DNA of 64,000 bases from Planosporangium thailandense (GTDB lineage Bacteria > Actinomycetota > Actinomycetes > Mycobacteriales > Micromonosporaceae). The notes under the pieces were generated by a model. The model did no database searches and was not told the origin of the DNA. It saw only the letters and a list, made by a program, of their open reading frames with translations. The position numbers were made by a program, and so were the translations under genes. The stretch lies in assembly GCF_011947195.1 (NCBI RefSeq), contig NZ_JAATVY010000023.1:29945-93944 (forward strand). The letters run 5' to 3'. This document shows positions 17,877 through 25,715 of the stretch, in pieces; position 1 is the first letter of the stretch; the number at the start of each line of letters is the position of its first letter.

Positions 17877-19655
17877 TCAGTGCTCGATGCGGGTCTCCAG
17901 GCCGCCTCCGAACAGTGCCGGCCTCGCCAGGGCAGTGTACTGGCCGAGAGCTCCACGATGGACGACCTGCGGACGGGGCCAGTCCGCCTTGCGGCGGCCC
18001 CACTCCTGGTCGATCTGCTCGGCGGTCGCGGGCACGCCCCTCAGGCCGACCACCCGCAGAAGCCGGCGCGGGATATCGATCTCCACCAGGTCCCCGTCCT
18101 CGACGAAGGCCAGCGGGCCGCCGTCCATCGCCTCCGGATAGGCGTATCCGACGCAGGGACCGCGGCTGGCTCCTGAGAATCGGCCGTCAGTGACGAGCGC
18201 GGTGGTGGATGCCAGCACGGGGTTGGACGCGATCAGTTCCGAGAGGAAGAACATCTCCGGCATGCCGTTCGCGCGTGGCCCCTGGTAGCGGACGACGACC
18301 ACATCGCCCGGCTGGATGCGGTCATCGAGCAGCGTGGCGATCGCGTCCTCTTCGCGGTCGAACACGCGCGCGGGGCCGGCATGGGTGAGCATCGACGACG
18401 CGACAGCGTGTGACTTCACGATGGCGCCGGTGGCGAGATTACCGGACAACAGTACGGTCGAGCCGGAATCGTACACGGGGTCGTTCAGCGGGCGGATGAC
18501 CTGCTCGGGTCGCAGCCGGTAGTTTCCGAGAAACATCGCGGCATGCTTCTGCAACTGGCTACCGTTGAGCCGCTCGAGGTTCTCCCCCACCGTCGCGCCG
18601 GTGACGGTGACGCAGTCGAGGTGCAGTAGATCCTTGATCTGCGCCATCAGCGCCGGGACACCACCGGCGTACCAGAACAGCTCGGTCGGGTACCGGCCGG
18701 CGGTCTTGGCATCGACCAGGACCGGCGTACGCCGGTGGATCGCGTCGAAGTCCTCGGCCGTGAGCGGCACACCGGCCTCGCGCGCGATCGCGATGAGGTG
18801 CATGACCGCGTTCAGGGAACCGCCGATGGCCGCGTGTACCGTGACCGCGTTCTCGAAGGCCTCGCGGGTCAGGATCTGCCGGGCAGTCACGCCGGCCGTC
18901 AGCAACTCGACCGCGCGCTCCCCTGCCGCCCGCGCCATCCGACGGATCTCGGCCATGGTGGCCGGCACGAGCGCACCCCACGGCAGGGCGAGCCCCAGCG
19001 CCTCGCTCATCACCTGCATGGTCGCGGCCGTGCCCATGTACTGGCACGCCCCGCAGCCCGGACACGCGAAGCGCTGGAAGGCCAGGAACTCCTCGAAATC
19101 CAGCGTCCCCTGGTCGACGGCCACCTTCATGCTCCACAGCTCCTCGTTGGAGCGGAACTGGGGACCGGCCGCCATCGCGCCACCCGGGATGTGCACCGAC
19201 GGCAGGTCCAGTCGGGCGATGGCGAGCAGGTGCGCGGGCACCGCCTTGTCCCCGGCCGACGACAGGACCATCGCGTCGAACGGCGTGGCGTTGGCGTGGA
19301 TCTCCACCATGTTGGCGATGAACTCCCGCGATGCCAGCGGGTACCGCATGCCGTCGTGCGCCTGCGCGACCCCGTCGCAGATGTCCGTCGTGGTGTACTC
19401 GCCCGGCTTGCCGCCGGCCTGCAGCACGCCTTTCGCCGCCTCGGCGCCCAGTTCGCGCAGCGCGTAGGAGCTCGGGTGGGACGAGCCGGCGGTTGTCTCG
19501 ACCAGCACCTGCGGCCGGCCGAGGTCCTCGACGGACCAATCCATGGAGAGGCGGAGCGCGTCGCCTTCGAAGCTCATCCGGCGTACCCGCTGGCTGGCGA
19601 GTTCGCGTGGGACCTCCGTCGGGTTCTGGTCCCCCGGCGTGGATGTGGGTTGCAC
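17877..19655 (-). CDS. IlvD/Edd-family dehydratase, atypical (YjhG/YagF-like), missing a cluster cysteine
   Basis: This protein of about 592 residues belongs to the dihydroxyacid/sugar-acid dehydratase family, which removes water from hydroxyacids using an Fe-S cluster. It shows family features: 'DICDG', 'CPGCGACQYMGTAATM', 'VTVTGATVGENL', 'VTDGRFSGASRGPC' and 'DGDLVEIDIP'. The Cys of 'DICDG' and the layout resemble E. coli YjhG/YagF (xylonate dehydratase type) more than IlvD. However, the conserved 'S-C-D-K' is 'SSAGDKAVP': the cysteine codon is GGG, Gly. The region aligned with the IlvD 'NPC' has Ser. Activity is therefore in doubt, unless a different ligand set is used. The start is uncertain: GTG 19655 (purine-rich site) or ATG 19577. 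It follows D-aminoacylase copy 2. Confidence 0.78.
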   Translation of the reverse strand: MQPTSTPGDQNPTEVPRELASQRVRRMSFEGDALRLSMDWSVEDLGRPQVLVETTAGSSHPSSYALRELGAEAAKGVLQAGGKPGEYTTTDICDGVAQAHDGMRYPLASREFIANMVEIHANATPFDAMVLSSAGDKAVPAHLLAIARLDLPSVHIPGGAMAAGPQFRSNEELWSMKVAVDQGTLDFEEFLAFQRFACPGCGACQYMGTAATMQVMSEALGLALPWGALVPATMAEIRRMARAAGERAVELLTAGVTARQILTREAFENAVTVHAAIGGSLNAVMHLIAIAREAGVPLTAEDFDAIHRRTPVLVDAKTAGRYPTELFWYAGGVPALMAQIKDLLHLDCVTVTGATVGENLERLNGSQLQKHAAMFLGNYRLRPEQVIRPLNDPVYDSGSTVLLSGNLATGAIVKSHAVASSMLTHAGPARVFDREEDAIATLLDDRIQPGDVVVVRYQGPRANGMPEMFFLSELIASNPVLASTTALVTDGRFSGASRGPCVGYAYPEAMDGGPLAFVEDGDLVEIDIPRRLLRVVGLRGVPATAEQIDQEWGRRKADWPRPQVVHRGALGQYTALARPALFGGGLETRIEH

Positions 19656-19755
19656 CTTCGGGCTCTTTTCTGCAATGAGGCGGGCGAGTTTCTGCAGTGG
19701 GGCGGGCGAGCGATGTCTCGCGTCATGGCCGGCGCGGCGGCGCGCTACCAGTCGG

Positions 19756-21360
19756 TCAGGCCGGTACGTGGCGTTCCCGCCGTAGCAGCCGTCCCGGGCG
19801 GGCCGCCGTCTGCACTCCTTCATCGACGCAGACGTCGCCGTTGACCAGCACATAGTCGACCCCTACCGGCGGCTGGGCGGGCTCGGTGAAGGTGGCGGAG
19901 TCCGCGATCGACGCGGGATCGATGACGACCAGATCGGCGTACGCCCCAACGGTGACCCGGCCCCGGTCGCGCACCTGCAGCCGGTCCGCCACCGCGCCGG
20001 TCATCTTGTGAACGGCGCCGGCGAGGGTGAGCAGCCCCTGGTCCCGGACGTACCGGCCGAGGATGCGCGGGAAGGTGCCGAAGCCACGCGGGTGTGGCTT
20101 GAGCCCACGCTGATCGAGCGGTACCGCCGAGCCGTCGGATCCCACCAGCGAGAGCCGGTGCGCCAGGAACGTGGTCATGTCGGCCTCGGTCCGGTAGAAG
20201 AGGACGACCTGCACGCTGTTGCCGTGCTCCAGGCACAGGTCGAGCGTGAACGACACCGGGTCCACGCGCGCGCGGGCGGCGGCCTGCTCGATCGTCAGGC
20301 CGACACAGTCCTCGCGCCCCGGACCGCTGCGGCTGATGACCACCCGGTCCCAGAACCAGGGAATGCCCCCCATCCAGCCGGCCGCCAGTTCCCGCTCCGC
20401 GCGTTCGCGCACCGCCGGATCCGACAGCAGCCGGCGCATCTCCTCGGTCCCGCCGGCCTGTACCCAGGCGGGCAGGTACTGGGTCAGTGAGGACGACGAC
20501 GCGTCGTAGGGGTAGACGTCGAAGCGCACGTCCAGGCCGGCCGCCTCGGCCTGCTCGAACAGGGCCACGGCCTCTGACGCACGCCCCCACTTGCCCGGCT
20601 CGTTGATGGCCGCGTGTGAGAACTGGAGCCTGGCGCCGACATCGGCGCAGGTCGCGATCGCTTCCTCGATCGCCGGGAACCCGCGACCGTGGGACTCCCG
20701 GCAGTGCGTGCTGTAGAGCGCGCCCCGGCTGGCCACCACGCGCACCAGTTCGCGTACCTCGTCGGTGTCGCCGTACCCGGACGGGATGTGTGTCAGCCCG
20801 GTCGACAGTCCGAAGGCGCCGTCGTCGAGGCTCTGCGCGACCAGCCGGCGCATCTCGTCGAGCTCGTCCGGGGTCGGCCGTCGCTGCTCCACCCCCATCA
20901 CGGCGACGCGGATCGTGCCGTGGCCGACCAGCGGGGCGACGTTCAGCGCCGGCGGAGACCCGGCCAGCCGCGACGCGTACCCGTCGAGCGTGCGCCAGGT
21001 GAGTTCGACCGGATCGTCCCCGATCCTCGCCAGGTGGTCGGCGTGCAGGTCCAGCCTGTCCTCGGACAGCGGGAACGCGGAGAAGCCGCAGTTTCCGGTC
21101 ACCTCGGTGGTGACGCCTTGCCGCACCTTGCTCTCACCGGCCGGATCCAACAGCAGGCTGACGTCGGAATGGGTGTGGATGTCAATGAACCCCGGGCAGA
21201 TGACCCTTCCGTCCACGTCCACGACGCGGGCGGCCGATCGGCCACGCAGGTCGCCGATCTCCACGATGCGACCGCCGGACACGGCGACATCGGCGGTGAA
21301 CGGCTCGCTACCCGTTCCGTCGACGACAGTCGCGGATCGCAGAATCAGGTCAGCAGCCAC
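19756..21360 (-). CDS. N-acyl-D-amino-acid deacylase (D-aminoacylase), copy 2
   Basis: This is a 534-residue amidohydrolase with the D-aminoacylase signature: H62-x-H64 ('DIHTHSD'), C91 ('GNCGF'), a His in 'STHCRESHG', a further His in 'FSHAAIN', and the catalytic Asp in 'VGSDGSAVP'. It resembles copy 1 in length and order of motifs but differs around the metal-adjacent loops ('THMRGEG' versus 'THCRESHG'), so its acyl or amino-acid preference probably differs. The ATG at 21360 is 95 bases from operator site 3. It heads a minus-strand set with the IlvD/Edd protein and perhaps the two SDRs. Confidence 0.87.
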   Translation of the reverse strand: MAADLILRSATVVDGTGSEPFTADVAVSGGRIVEIGDLRGRSAARVVDVDGRVICPGFIDIHTHSDVSLLLDPAGESKVRQGVTTEVTGNCGFSAFPLSEDRLDLHADHLARIGDDPVELTWRTLDGYASRLAGSPPALNVAPLVGHGTIRVAVMGVEQRRPTPDELDEMRRLVAQSLDDGAFGLSTGLTHIPSGYGDTDEVRELVRVVASRGALYSTHCRESHGRGFPAIEEAIATCADVGARLQFSHAAINEPGKWGRASEAVALFEQAEAAGLDVRFDVYPYDASSSSLTQYLPAWVQAGGTEEMRRLLSDPAVRERAERELAAGWMGGIPWFWDRVVISRSGPGREDCVGLTIEQAAARARVDPVSFTLDLCLEHGNSVQVVLFYRTEADMTTFLAHRLSLVGSDGSAVPLDQRGLKPHPRGFGTFPRILGRYVRDQGLLTLAGAVHKMTGAVADRLQVRDRGRVTVGAYADLVVIDPASIADSATFTEPAQPPVGVDYVLVNGDVCVDEGVQTAARPGRLLRRERHVPA

Positions 21361-21454
21361 GGCGCCCCCATCTCACGCGAGTATCGGCGGACGCTCACCT
21401 ACCCTGGCCGGCGGGCGTCCGCTCTGCCATATGAAACCACGGTCTACTGTCTAG

Positions 21455-21470
21455 TGGAATGGACATTTCA
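21455..21470. promoter_or_regulatory. Operator site 3 of the shared regulon
   Basis: TGGAAT (21455-21460), 4 bases, ATTTCA (21465-21470): an imperfect inverted repeat with the same geometry as the other sites. No convincing outer half-site is present on either side. It lies 95 bases upstream of D-aminoacylase copy 2 and is followed by a T-run. Confidence 0.5.
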
Positions 21471-21613
21471 TTTTTTGCGCTGAGCCCGGCCGGGTGACGG
21501 GCGAGCGAGCGCACGATCGGACCGACGTTCCCCTGCCCGCCACCACCACACTGTGGCACCTGCGCGGGGCCGCCTCGGCGCGCGACGTGCGGACCGCCGT
21601 ACGCGCCGGCAGC

Positions 21614-21640
21614 CGCCGGCCCGGCTCCACCGGGCCGGCG
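21614..21640. terminator. Perfect 11-bp G/C hairpin after MlrC copy 2
   Basis: CGCCGGCCCGG (21614-21624) and its exact reverse complement (21630-21640) flank a 5-base loop. The hairpin lies 13 bases past the stop of the MlrC gene on the minus strand. It should terminate that transcript and insulate D-aminoacylase copy 2, which has its own operator. Confidence 0.65.
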
Positions 21641-21652
21641 TAGCCTGCCGGT

Positions 21653-23164
21653 CTAACCCGGAAGAGACCACTCCACGTCGGGGTCCAGCGGGTACAGCGG
21701 GCGCGGCACCCGCGTGAACGGCATCAGCTCGATGCGCGAATCGGACGGCCCTCGTGTTGCGACGTCGAGACACTCCGCGGCGATCGGTTCGAAGAACGCG
21801 CGGTAGCCACCTGCCGACTTCGTCACGACGACCGCGGCGTCGCGCGGATCCAGTCCGACGTGCAGGTACAGCTGGTAGTCAAGCTGGCTGGCCGGCCGCT
21901 CGGTCACCACGACATGCAGATGCCGGCCAACCCGGAGCACCACGGCCGTCCCCAGGTCGACGGGGACCGGCGGGTACAGCGACTCGTACCGGCCGTTCGT
22001 CACGGTGACGACGGTTCCCGTGACCTCGACCGGCGTGTGGAACTGCGGCGCCAGGCGGCCACCGAGGCGTAGGGTCACCTCCGAGCCGATACCGGCCTCC
22101 GCGAGGCGCCGGGCGGCGGGCGCGTCCGTGACGATGACCTGAGCCCGGGCGGTGAGGTCGGCTCGCGACAGGGCTGCCAGCACCTCCGCCCCGTCCCCGG
22201 TCGACCCGGCGGAGACGCTGTCGGCGCCGTCGCCGATGACCACCGGCCCCCGACCCGCGGGTATCACGGCGGCCCGCACCAGGGCTTCGTCGATCGGCAG
22301 CTTGGGGGCCAGTACCCGATGCCGCCGGTCCCACACCAGCTGCGCGATCTCGTCGGCCCGGCGCTGGGCCAGCTCACCGGCGCCGTCGGCGACGACCACG
22401 GCGGTCCACCCCAGCTCCGGTACGTCGAGCCAGGGCTGGGTCATGAACAGCGAGGCGTCGAGTATGCCGGGCTCCTGTTTGATCTCGTGCAGCCGCGCCA
22501 TGACCTCGCTGATCGGCGGGTGGTTCGTGTCCTGCCCCTCGGACGAGGTAATCATCGGGACGTTGCGCCACGCGATGACGGGTCGCGCACCATCCAGCGC
22601 GGCGAGCAGCAGTCGCATCGCCCGCTCTCCGGTGGAGACCATGTCGACGTGGGGCAGCGTGTGGTAGCCCGCGATGAGCGGCGTCGCCCCGGCCATCCGA
22701 GCGGTGAAATGGCAGTGGAGGTCGAAGGAGGCGGCGACGGGTACGCCCATGAGGTCGGCCACCGCCGACAGCAAGTCGCCCTCGACGTCCGGCTCGTCCT
22801 CGGCGACCATCGCGCCGTGCAACTGCAGGTAGATGCCGTCGACCTGCCCGCGCAACGGTGCCAGCCCGGCCAGGAGCCGGTCGCGCAGGAACGGGTACAC
22901 CCCGGCCGCGACCGTCGGGCCGCTCATCGCGCCGGCGGCGGTCGTCGGCACGACGTCCACGCCGTTCGCGCGCGCCACCGCCAGGGCGCCGGCGATGGAG
23001 TCCAGCCCCTGCCCGACGGTGAGAACCTCCGCGCCGTCGGCGTAGGTGGACGCTCTGAACGCGTCGAGCCCCTGCGGTCCGGGCGCGAACGTGTTGGTCT
23101 CGTACATCAACGAGGCGAAGGCGACCCGCCTCGTGCCGGACGTCGGGTGAGGCTGGTTGGTCAC
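21653..23164 (-). CDS. M81-family metallopeptidase, MlrC-like, copy 2
   Basis: This is a 503-residue MlrC homologue with the same two-domain build as copies 1 and 3: 'LHGAMVAEDEPDVEGD', D148-x-H150 ('SFDLHCHF') and H172 ('TLPHVDMVSTG') in the N-terminal domain, then 'GDGADSVSAGSTGDGAE' opening the MlrC_C domain. The start is set at GTG 23164, seven bases behind GAGGAG. An ATG two codons earlier would sit on the ribosome site. It is divergent from an FAH-family gene, with operator site 4 between them. It probably acts on peptides or amide-linked conjugates; the family's microcystin role cannot be transferred without evidence. Confidence 0.85.
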   Translation of the reverse strand: MTNQPHPTSGTRRVAFASLMYETNTFAPGPQGLDAFRASTYADGAEVLTVGQGLDSIAGALAVARANGVDVVPTTAAGAMSGPTVAAGVYPFLRDRLLAGLAPLRGQVDGIYLQLHGAMVAEDEPDVEGDLLSAVADLMGVPVAASFDLHCHFTARMAGATPLIAGYHTLPHVDMVSTGERAMRLLLAALDGARPVIAWRNVPMITSSEGQDTNHPPISEVMARLHEIKQEPGILDASLFMTQPWLDVPELGWTAVVVADGAGELAQRRADEIAQLVWDRRHRVLAPKLPIDEALVRAAVIPAGRGPVVIGDGADSVSAGSTGDGAEVLAALSRADLTARAQVIVTDAPAARRLAEAGIGSEVTLRLGGRLAPQFHTPVEVTGTVVTVTNGRYESLYPPVPVDLGTAVVLRVGRHLHVVVTERPASQLDYQLYLHVGLDPRDAAVVVTKSAGGYRAFFEPIAAECLDVATRGPSDSRIELMPFTRVPRPLYPLDPDVEWSLPG

Positions 23165-23288
23165 GCTCATACTCCTCGTGGAGACCGTGGTTTCAGCGCT
23201 GGGCGATGGTCCCGACCGGCGGACGCGGCCGGGAACCGGGCACGGCAGCCGTCGTCCGGCGGCCCGACACACCGCGCCGGACACTACT

Positions 23289-23315
23289 GTTTCGCCTGAT
23301 GAAAATAACGTACCA
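23289..23315. promoter_or_regulatory. Operator site 4 of the shared regulon (divergent promoter)
   Basis: GTTTCG (23289-23294), 5 bases, TGAAAA (23300-23305), 4 bases, GTACCA (23310-23315). The spacing matches sites 2, 6 and 7 exactly. It sits between the divergent MlrC copy 2 (starts 23164) and the FAH-family gene (starts 23452), so it could control both. Confidence 0.55.
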
Positions 23316-23451
23316 TTTCTGCACTCAACAGTGTGAGATCGTCACGGGACCGCGTCGATGCGGACGCTCACCATCCGGCCACTGCGGCAGGCCTCGGATG
23401 GGTGGGCGATCCGGGCAGACACCAGCCCCGCGCAGACCCTGAAGGAGAACA

Positions 23452-24303
23452 ATGCGCTTCCTTCGCGTAGGCGAACCCGGCGCCGAACGGCCGGTCGTCT
23501 CCGACGACACCGATGCCACGTTCGACCTTTCCCCGCTCACCGCCGACGTGGACGGCTCCTTCCTCGCCGACGACGGCATCGGGCGTACGCGACAGGCGCT
23601 GGCCGACAACGCGTTACCGCCGGTCGACATCACCGGCGTACGCCTCGGGCCGCCCGTCGCCCGGCCGCACGCCGTCTGGTGCATCGGCATGAACTACGCC
23701 GCCCACGCCGCCGAGTCGGGCGCGGCACCGCCGTCGGTTCCGGTGCTGTTCTTCAAGACGCCGAACACGGTCGTGGGGCCGAACGACGACGTCCTGATCC
23801 CGCGGGGCTCGATGAAGACCGACTGGGAGGTAGAGCTGGCTGTGGTCATCGGCCAGCGCGCACGGTACCTCGACTCCCCGGCCGACGCCGGCCGCCACAT
23901 CGCCGGATACACGATCGCGAACGACGTCTCCGAGCGGGCCTTCCAGCTCGAACAGTCCGCCGGGCAATGGTCGAAGGGCAAGTGCTGCGAGACGTTCAAC
24001 CCACTCGGCCCCGCCCTGGTGCCGGCCGACGAGATCGACGCCACAGCGCTGCGGATCCGGTCCTGGGTGAACGGCGAGCCGCGGCAGGACTCCACCACTG
24101 CGGACCTGATCTTCCCCGTCGACTACCTCGTGTGGCACCTGTCGCAGGTGGCGGCGCTCGAACCTGGCGACATCATCAACACCGGCACGCCGCAGGGTGT
24201 CGCGCTGTCGGGGCGCTTCCCGTACCTGAAGCCGGGCGACGTGATGGAGCTGAGCATCGACGGCCTGGGTACCCAACGCCAGGAGCTTCGCCGCGCGGAC
24301 TGA
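23452..24303 (+). CDS. Fumarylacetoacetate hydrolase (FAH) family protein, copy 1
   Basis: This 283-residue enzyme would cleave or decarboxylate a beta-diketo or keto-acid intermediate. Features are the N-terminal cap (about residues 1-75), 'IGMNYAAHAAE', 'FFKTPNTVVGP', the acidic metal ligands around 'DWEVELAVVIG', 'IANDVSERAFQ' and the ending 'GDIINTGTPQGVALSG'. The cap-plus-core layout matches the diketo-acid hydrolase and 5-oxopent-3-ene-tricarboxylate-like branch. The ATG at 23452 follows AAGGAG at a good distance. It is divergent from MlrC copy 2 and converges on the DSD1-like gene across a long hairpin. Confidence 0.85.
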   Translation: MRFLRVGEPGAERPVVSDDTDATFDLSPLTADVDGSFLADDGIGRTRQALADNALPPVDITGVRLGPPVARPHAVWCIGMNYAAHAAESGAAPPSVPVLFFKTPNTVVGPNDDVLIPRGSMKTDWEVELAVVIGQRARYLDSPADAGRHIAGYTIANDVSERAFQLEQSAGQWSKGKCCETFNPLGPALVPADEIDATALRIRSWVNGEPRQDSTTADLIFPVDYLVWHLSQVAALEPGDIINTGTPQGVALSGRFPYLKPGDVMELSIDGLGTQRQELRRAD

Positions 24304-24346
24304 GCGGGTGGGCGTGCCGGGACCGGCCCCCGGCACGCCCACCCGC
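24304..24346. terminator. Perfect 18-bp bidirectional terminator hairpin
   Basis: The arms 24304-24321 and 24329-24346 are exact reverse complements around a 7-base loop. The hairpin fills the whole space between two convergent genes: it starts right after the FAH stop (24301-24303) and ends right before the DSD1-like stop (24347-24349). It must serve both transcripts. Confidence 0.85.
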
Positions 24347-25630
24347 CTAGAACCAGGTGGTCACGGCGCCGACGACCGCGTCCTCGTCGTCCAGCACCGG
24401 CACCAGCGGCCACTTGTCGAACGCCGTGCACGGATGGCACGGACCGAGCCGGAGGACGTCCCCTACGCGCAGGCGTCCGTCGTGTGCGAGGTAGGCGTGC
24501 TGGTCGTTCAGCTTCGTCACGGCGACGCCGTCGACCGGCACCGCCTGCCCGTCGCGTCGGCAACCGAGAACGACGGGCAGCTGGGTGTCGTACGGCGCGT
24601 CACGCTTGCCGAACGCCGCCAGCGCAAGGCCCGCTTCCGGCGTGGAGACGATGGCGGCCCACAGTTCGAGCGCCGGCCGCAGCGCCCCGAGCGGATGGTC
24701 GGCCTCCGGCGCGAGCGGAGGTATGTCGGCATGGTCGCCGTAGTCGTGTGTCGCCGTCCCACCCGAGCGCACCACCAGGCGCAGGCTCCGGCTGAGCACG
24801 GGCCGTTCGGCCAGCGCGAGGCGGTCCGGGAAGGCGGAGCCGCCGGCAGTCAGCAGGATCTCGTCGACGCCATCGAACATCCCCAGCTCGTCGAGGTGCG
24901 CCACCGCGTCGATGAGCGCGGCGACGTACTCGTCCACGCAGGCGAGGGATTCGGCGTCGCGGCCGCCCGGCAGGATGCCCTCGAAGCCCTCCACCCCGGC
25001 GAGCACGAGCGTCTCGCTGGCGAGTACCGCTCGGCCCACCCGTTCCAGCTCGTCGAGGGTGCGGGCGCCGGTCCGGCCGCCGGGCAGGCCGAGCTCGGCA
25101 AGGACGGGCAGCGGCGCCCCCGCCCGCACCGCGGTCAGGTTCCGGTCCAACGCCCGTACCCCGTCCACCGAGTCGACCAGCGGCAGCACGGTCAGGCCGG
25201 GGTACTGCCGGAGCAGCCCCGCCAGGGCACGAATGTTGGCCGGATCGACCACCTCGTGCGCCAGGATGATCCGACGTACTCCCCACTCGGCGAGCAGGCG
25301 GGCCTGGTGGACGGTTGCCGCGGTCATGCCCCACGCTCCCGACTCCAGCTGCAGCCGCACGATCTCCGGCGACAGATGGGTCTTCGCATGGGGCGCCTGT
25401 GACACCCCACGCTGGGCACACCAGGCGGCGTGCAGTCCGACGTTGTGCTCGATCGCGCTGCGGCGCACCGTGAGCGCGGGCAGGAGGAGGTCGTCGAGGC
25501 GCCAATTCTGCGCGCCGACCAGGTCGGCAGGAATGTCCGGCACCGGGAGACTGCGGTAGCGCGGACCACCGGTTCCGTTGTGGGAAGAGCTGTTTCCGCC
25601 GCCATCGGCGCACCACATTGACCGACTCAT
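24347..25630 (-). CDS. DSD1-type PLP enzyme (D-serine dehydratase / D-threonine aldolase-like)
   Basis: This is a 427-residue fold-III PLP protein related to eukaryotic-type D-serine dehydratase and D-threonine aldolase. The PLP lysine is K83 in 'APHAKTHLSPEI'. The alanine-racemase-like barrel spans about 50-300. The C-terminal DSD domain ends with 'GPCHPCTAFDKW', whose H-x-C pair is the zinc site typical of this group. It would turn a D-beta-hydroxy amino acid into a keto acid plus ammonia, or glycine plus an aldehyde. The ATG at 25630 has no ribosome site. A TACTAT -10 box 7 bases upstream suggests a leaderless transcript. It is divergent from an aminotransferase, with operator site 5 between. 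Confidence 0.85.
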   Translation of the reverse strand: MSRSMWCADGGGNSSSHNGTGGPRYRSLPVPDIPADLVGAQNWRLDDLLLPALTVRRSAIEHNVGLHAAWCAQRGVSQAPHAKTHLSPEIVRLQLESGAWGMTAATVHQARLLAEWGVRRIILAHEVVDPANIRALAGLLRQYPGLTVLPLVDSVDGVRALDRNLTAVRAGAPLPVLAELGLPGGRTGARTLDELERVGRAVLASETLVLAGVEGFEGILPGGRDAESLACVDEYVAALIDAVAHLDELGMFDGVDEILLTAGGSAFPDRLALAERPVLSRSLRLVVRSGGTATHDYGDHADIPPLAPEADHPLGALRPALELWAAIVSTPEAGLALAAFGKRDAPYDTQLPVVLGCRRDGQAVPVDGVAVTKLNDQHAYLAHDGRLRVGDVLRLGPCHPCTAFDKWPLVPVLDDEDAVVGAVTTWF

Positions 25631-25636
25631 CGCGCG

Positions 25637-25642
25637 ATAGTA
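25637..25642 (-). promoter_or_regulatory. Predicted -10 box of a leaderless promoter for the DSD1-like gene
   Basis: Read on the minus strand this is TACTAT, ending 6 bases before the ATG at 25630. Transcription would begin at or next to the start codon. Operator site 5 covers the region where the -35 element should lie, so binding there would block the polymerase. Confidence 0.4.
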
Positions 25643-25654
25643 GCGTGAAGCAAT

Positions 25655-25681
25655 TGGAACCGGTATTCCATTCTGTAAAAC
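25655..25681. promoter_or_regulatory. Operator site 5 of the shared regulon (divergent promoter)
   Basis: Core TGGAAC (25655-25660), 4 bases, ATTCCA (25665-25670). Read on the minus strand it gives GTTTTA, 5 bases, TGGAAT, 4 bases, GTTCCA, i.e. the complete three-part pattern. It lies between the divergent DSD1-like gene and class III aminotransferase copy 1. Confidence 0.6.
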
Positions 25682-25715
25682 CCAACGACGTAGTCGCTCA
25701 ACCGCGGGAGACGGA

